From Acidimicrobiaceae bacterium (lineage in GTDB: Bacteria; Actinomycetota; Acidimicrobiia; Acidimicrobiales; Bog-793), in assembly GCA_027306925.1 (NCBI GenBank), contig DAHUXW010000100.1, positions 1 to 53,855 on the forward strand: a stretch of 53,855 bases of DNA, given 5' to 3'. Positions 51,093 to 53,855 of the stretch are shown piece by piece. Within the stretch, counting starts at the first letter, position 1. Each line of letters starts with the position of its first letter. Position numbers and translations under genes: made by a program. The notes below the pieces were generated by a model. It saw only the letters and a list, made by a program, of their open reading frames with translations. It had not been told where the DNA came from and did no database searches.

Positions 51093-53225
51093 GTGAGCAC
51101 CGCCCGAACCTTCACCGGCGAGCCGACGGTCAGCGGCCTCGTCGGCGCGGTGACCCTCGTCGAGGGGAACTCGTTCGCGATCTCGTCACAGGGCGGCGAC
51201 ATCGAGCCCGGAAGTGCGCACGGCCTGTTCCACGCCGACACGCGATTCGTCTCCTGTTGGCGGCTTCGCGTCGACGGCGAGCCGCTGCAGGACCTCGCGG
51301 TCGTCCCGTTGGACCCGTTCGCGGCGACGTTCGTCGCGCGAGGTGTTCCGCACGATGGGCGGTCGGAGAGCACGATCCTCGTAACGCGCAGCCGGTTCGT
51401 CGGGAACGGCATGCGCGAGGACCTCGTCGTGCGGAACCTCGCGCACGCACCGGTCGAGGTCTCGATCGCGATCGACCTCGACACGGACTTCGCGCACATC
51501 TTCGAGGTGAAAGAGGGTCGCGTCCAGGCCCGCGGCGAGCACACGGTGCGCGCAGAGGACACCACGCTCACGTTCTCGAACGCCCACCGGGGCGTGACGC
51601 GCCGACTCGTCGTCGACTTCCCCCCGATGGCCGTCGTCACCTTGCGCCGCGCCACGATGGACGTGACGGTGCCGCCGCTCGGCGAGTGGCGCGCGTGCTT
51701 CGAGTTCCGCGCGGAGATCGACGACGAGCCGATCGACCTGCGCTACCGCTGCGGGGAGCCGGTCGAGCACTCGGAGCCCGTGACGCGCCTGCGCTCCTGG
51801 GAGCAGTCGGCGCCGCGGGTGAGGACGGGCCAGGAGGGTCTCGCGGCGACGTTCGACCAGAGCGTCCTCGACCTCGGGGCGCTGCGCATATTCGACCCGG
51901 ACGACGAGACCCGAGCGGTCGTCGCGGCTGGCGCCCCCTGGTTCATGACGCTGTTCGGCCGGGACTCCCTCTTCACGGGCCTGATGACACTCGCCGTCGA
52001 CCCGACGCTCGCGGAGGGGATCCTGCTCACGCTCGCGCGACTCCAAGGAGAGCGGGTCGACCCGGTGAGCGAGGAGGAGCCGGGAAAGATCCTCCACGAG
52101 ATCCGCCACGGGATCGCCGCGGGGGGCAACCGACGCAGCGGCTCCATCTACTACGGGTCGATCGACGCGACGCCGCTGTTCGTCGTGGTGCTCGGCGAGC
52201 TCTACCGATGGGGCGCGTCACCCGAGCTGATCGAGCGACTGCTTCCCCACGCGGACCGCGCGCTCGCGTGGGTCGACGAGTACGGCGACCGAGACGGCGA
52301 CGGGTTTGTCGAGTACGCGCGCTCGACTCCGGCGGGCCTCGCGAACCAGGGGTGGAAGGACTCCTTCGACGGCGTGAACTTCGCCGACGGCACGATCGCC
52401 GAGCCGCCGATCGCGCTGTGCGAGGTCCAGGGCTACGTCTACCGGGCGCTCTGCGCGCGAGCGGAGATCGCGCGCGGCGCCGGCGACGAGGCGACCGCGT
52501 CGCGGTGCGAGGCCCGCGCCGCCGCCCTGAAGGTCGCGTTCAACGAGCGCTTCTGGCTCGAGAACCGCGGCCACTTCGCGGTCGGCCTCGACCGGGACAA
52601 GCGCCCGATCGACGCGCTCACGTCCAACCTCGGCCACTGCCTGTGGACCGGAATCGTCGACGCGGACAAGGCGGCGTCGGTCGCGGTCCACCTGAGCGGT
52701 CCGGAGATGTTCACCGGGTGGGGCCTGCGAACCCTCGGTTCGTCCATGGGCGCGTACAACCCGGTGAGCTACCACAACGGCTCGGTGTGGCCCCACGACA
52801 GTGCGATCGGTGCCGCCGGGCTCATGCGCTACGGCTTCGTCGACGAGGCGCTCGCGGTCGCGCGCGGGGTGCTGCGCGTCGCCGAGGCCTTCGGCGGTCG
52901 CCTGCCCGAGCTGCTCTGCGGGTTCGCGGACGACGATTTCGAGCTCCCCGTCCGCTACCCGACCTCGTGCTCGCCCCAGGCATGGGCCTCGGCGACGCCG
53001 CACTGGCTCGTGCGCACGATCCTGCTCCAGCTCGACCCGGCGATCCCCGACGGGGTCGTCTGGCTCGCACCGCGCATACCGGACGACATCGGGCCGCTCG
53101 CGCTCGACAACGTGCCGCTCGCGGGCTCGCGCATCTCGATCGACGCCCTCGGGACGAGCGCGCGGGTCCACGGGTTGCCGAGCGGTCTCCGGGTGCACGC
53201 CGAGGTGCGTCCCCGCTTCACGTGA
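51093..53225 (+). CDS. Glycogen debranching-type glycoside hydrolase (amylo-alpha-1,6-glucosidase family)
   Basis: GTG 51093 gives 710 residues. The N-terminal beta-sandwich (about 1-225) has EGNSFAISSQGGDIEPGSAH and GLFHADTRFVSCWRL, the glycogen-debranching N-terminal (GDE_N_bis) domain. The (alpha/alpha)6 catalytic domain (about 270-640) includes PWFMTLFGRDSLFTGLMTLA, with the Asp of GRDS, KILHEIRHG, NQGWKDS and SVWPHDSAIGAAGLMRYG. It hydrolyses alpha-1,6 branches of glycogen-like or related glucosides. It forms a probable operon with the GT4 gene. No signal peptide, so it is cytosolic. Confidence 0.9.
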   Translation: MSTARTFTGEPTVSGLVGAVTLVEGNSFAISSQGGDIEPGSAHGLFHADTRFVSCWRLRVDGEPLQDLAVVPLDPFAATFVARGVPHDGRSESTILVTRSRFVGNGMREDLVVRNLAHAPVEVSIAIDLDTDFAHIFEVKEGRVQARGEHTVRAEDTTLTFSNAHRGVTRRLVVDFPPMAVVTLRRATMDVTVPPLGEWRACFEFRAEIDDEPIDLRYRCGEPVEHSEPVTRLRSWEQSAPRVRTGQEGLAATFDQSVLDLGALRIFDPDDETRAVVAAGAPWFMTLFGRDSLFTGLMTLAVDPTLAEGILLTLARLQGERVDPVSEEEPGKILHEIRHGIAAGGNRRSGSIYYGSIDATPLFVVVLGELYRWGASPELIERLLPHADRALAWVDEYGDRDGDGFVEYARSTPAGLANQGWKDSFDGVNFADGTIAEPPIALCEVQGYVYRALCARAEIARGAGDEATASRCEARAAALKVAFNERFWLENRGHFAVGLDRDKRPIDALTSNLGHCLWTGIVDADKAASVAVHLSGPEMFTGWGLRTLGSSMGAYNPVSYHNGSVWPHDSAIGAAGLMRYGFVDEALAVARGVLRVAEAFGGRLPELLCGFADDDFELPVRYPTSCSPQAWASATPHWLVRTILLQLDPAIPDGVVWLAPRIPDDIGPLALDNVPLAGSRISIDALGTSARVHGLPSGLRVHAEVRPRFT

Positions 53226-53631
53226 CCCCGGAGACGGCCGGGAGCGCCGCACGAGCGACGGCCCCGACTCGGCGGACGGCTGCGACGGCCTCGACTTCGA
53301 CGAGCTCGTCGGGGTAGCCGAGGGTGGCAACTCCCAGCAGCGCTCGGGTCGTCGTGGTCGTCGAACGCGCCGCGCACGACGTTCCAGGCGGCGAGGAGGT
53401 CCTCGCGTCGGCTGCTCTCTCAGCCCAAGGCAACTCACTCGTTCCCGCGACTAGGTCGCTCGGAAGCTTCGTCGCGATGTCGCCGAGGCGTCCCACCACT
53501 GCCTCGCCTGCGAGGCGAAGCGGACGTTGGGCCGCCCGGCGATCCTGGCCGAGGGCCACCAGCGCGGCGGCCGCGTCGACGGCCTCGGCCAAGTCCTCCA
53601 GGAGGTCATCGAAGTTCCGGCGAGCGGCCAT
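53218..53631 (-). pseudogene. HepT-like (DUF86) toxin, frame-disrupted
   Basis: ATG 53631 overlaps the MntA stop. The N-terminal part (MAARRNFDDLLEDLAEAVDA, then RLAGEAVVGRLGDIATKLPS and ELPWAERAAD) is HepT-like. At about 53420 the frame goes wrong: the next conserved block, around the R-x4-6-H nuclease motif, is found in another frame as AAWNVVRGAFDDHDDP, and similarity returns to the first frame at LLGVATLGYPDELVEVEAVA. Two compensating indels are the simplest explanation. Even in the other frame the motif has Arg-Gly where the conserved His should be. The RNase is probably inactive. Confidence 0.65.
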
Positions 53632-53855
53632 CACAGATCAATCGCCTCCTCGCTGATGCGGTGATGGCGCGGTCGGAGACCCCCGGTCGAGATCACATCG
53701 ACGGGTATCCCCAACAAGGCCTCCAGATCTTGGGTGAGCCCCACCTGATCGAGAAGCGACGCCTCCGCCTTGAAGTCAACGAGGAGGTCGACGTCGCTGG
53801 ACGGTCCGGCATCGCCTCGGGCAACGGACCCGAAGACCCGCACCCGCGACGCGTG
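53631..53855 (-). CDS. MntA-like nucleotidyltransferase antitoxin, 5' end cut by the window
   Basis: The frame is open to the window edge; a GTG at 53843 is not the likely start because the family has about 25 residues before this point. The minimal nucleotidyltransferase motif RVFGSVARGDAGPSSDVDLL (GSx10DxD) is intact, and the C-terminal part DLEALLGIPVDVISTGGLRP is typical. In MntA-HepT modules this enzyme AMPylates and inactivates the HepT RNase. Here HepT is frame-disrupted, so this gene is probably an orphan. Real start lies outside the window. Confidence 0.85.
   Translation of the reverse strand, partial: HASRVRVFGSVARGDAGPSSDVDLLVDFKAEASLLDQVGLTQDLEALLGIPVDVISTGGLRPRHHRISEEAIDL

Overview
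The window is very GC-rich, with pervasive G/C third codon positions, many GTG starts and 4-bp ATGA/GTGA gene overlaps. It carries a Gram-positive style type IV pilus operon, a DevR/DevS-like two-component pair and a PurF with a short propeptide. Together these suggest a high-GC actinobacterium, possibly an Acidimicrobiia-like lineage. That placement is inference; no marker such as 16S rRNA lies here.

Layout. 1-1850: end of a tRNA-Asp gene and a tRNA-Phe gene, then a decayed genomic island. The 3' half of tRNA-Phe is repeated at 1421-1465, and between the two copies sit broken toxin-antitoxin genes (PIN remnant, DUF433 antitoxin, truncated DUF5615 toxin). 1848-9875: metabolic and accessory genes (ACT protein, PLP decarboxylase, broken isochorismatase-like gene, FAD oxidoreductase, patatin, MFS exporter with divergent LysR regulator, LOG-family hydrolase). 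9922-18634: a membrane protein, an SDR, an MprF-like DUF2156 protein overlapping a DUF3048 protein, a small unknown protein, purF, a PHP phosphoesterase and a winged-helix protein with an 18-bp repeat array. 18621-27408: a surface polysaccharide locus with four glycosyltransferases, a Wzx-type flippase, a polyprenyl-phosphate sugar transferase and an O-antigen ligase/polymerase.

27507-43379: a type IV pilus locus, mostly on the minus strand. In transcription order it runs pilB, an MshEN-PilT fusion ATPase, pilC, a pilM-pilN fusion, pilO, two minor prepilins, a 795-residue PilX-like protein and the major pilin. A divergent prepilin peptidase gene and a second pilT lie upstream. Most neighbours overlap by 4 bp, so this is very probably one operon that builds, extends and retracts the pilus. 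The polysaccharide and pilus loci end against each other at a strong 14-bp stem terminator.

43413-47045: an unknown protein, a universal stress protein, a DevR-like regulator and a divergent DevS-like kinase, with two candidate DevR-box sequences, then a conserved membrane protein. 47166-53855: a decayed aldo/keto reductase, a kelch-repeat protein, a double-ACT (GcvR-like) protein, a GT4 glycosyltransferase paired with a glycogen-debranching-type enzyme, and at the edge a MntA/HepT module whose HepT gene is frameshifted.

Most notable: the tRNA-Phe island scar, the PilM-PilN fusion that keeps the PilN 'LLP' motif at the junction, the PilT-type ATPase with an N-terminal MshEN-like domain, and the candidate DevR boxes beside devR and the stress-protein gene.
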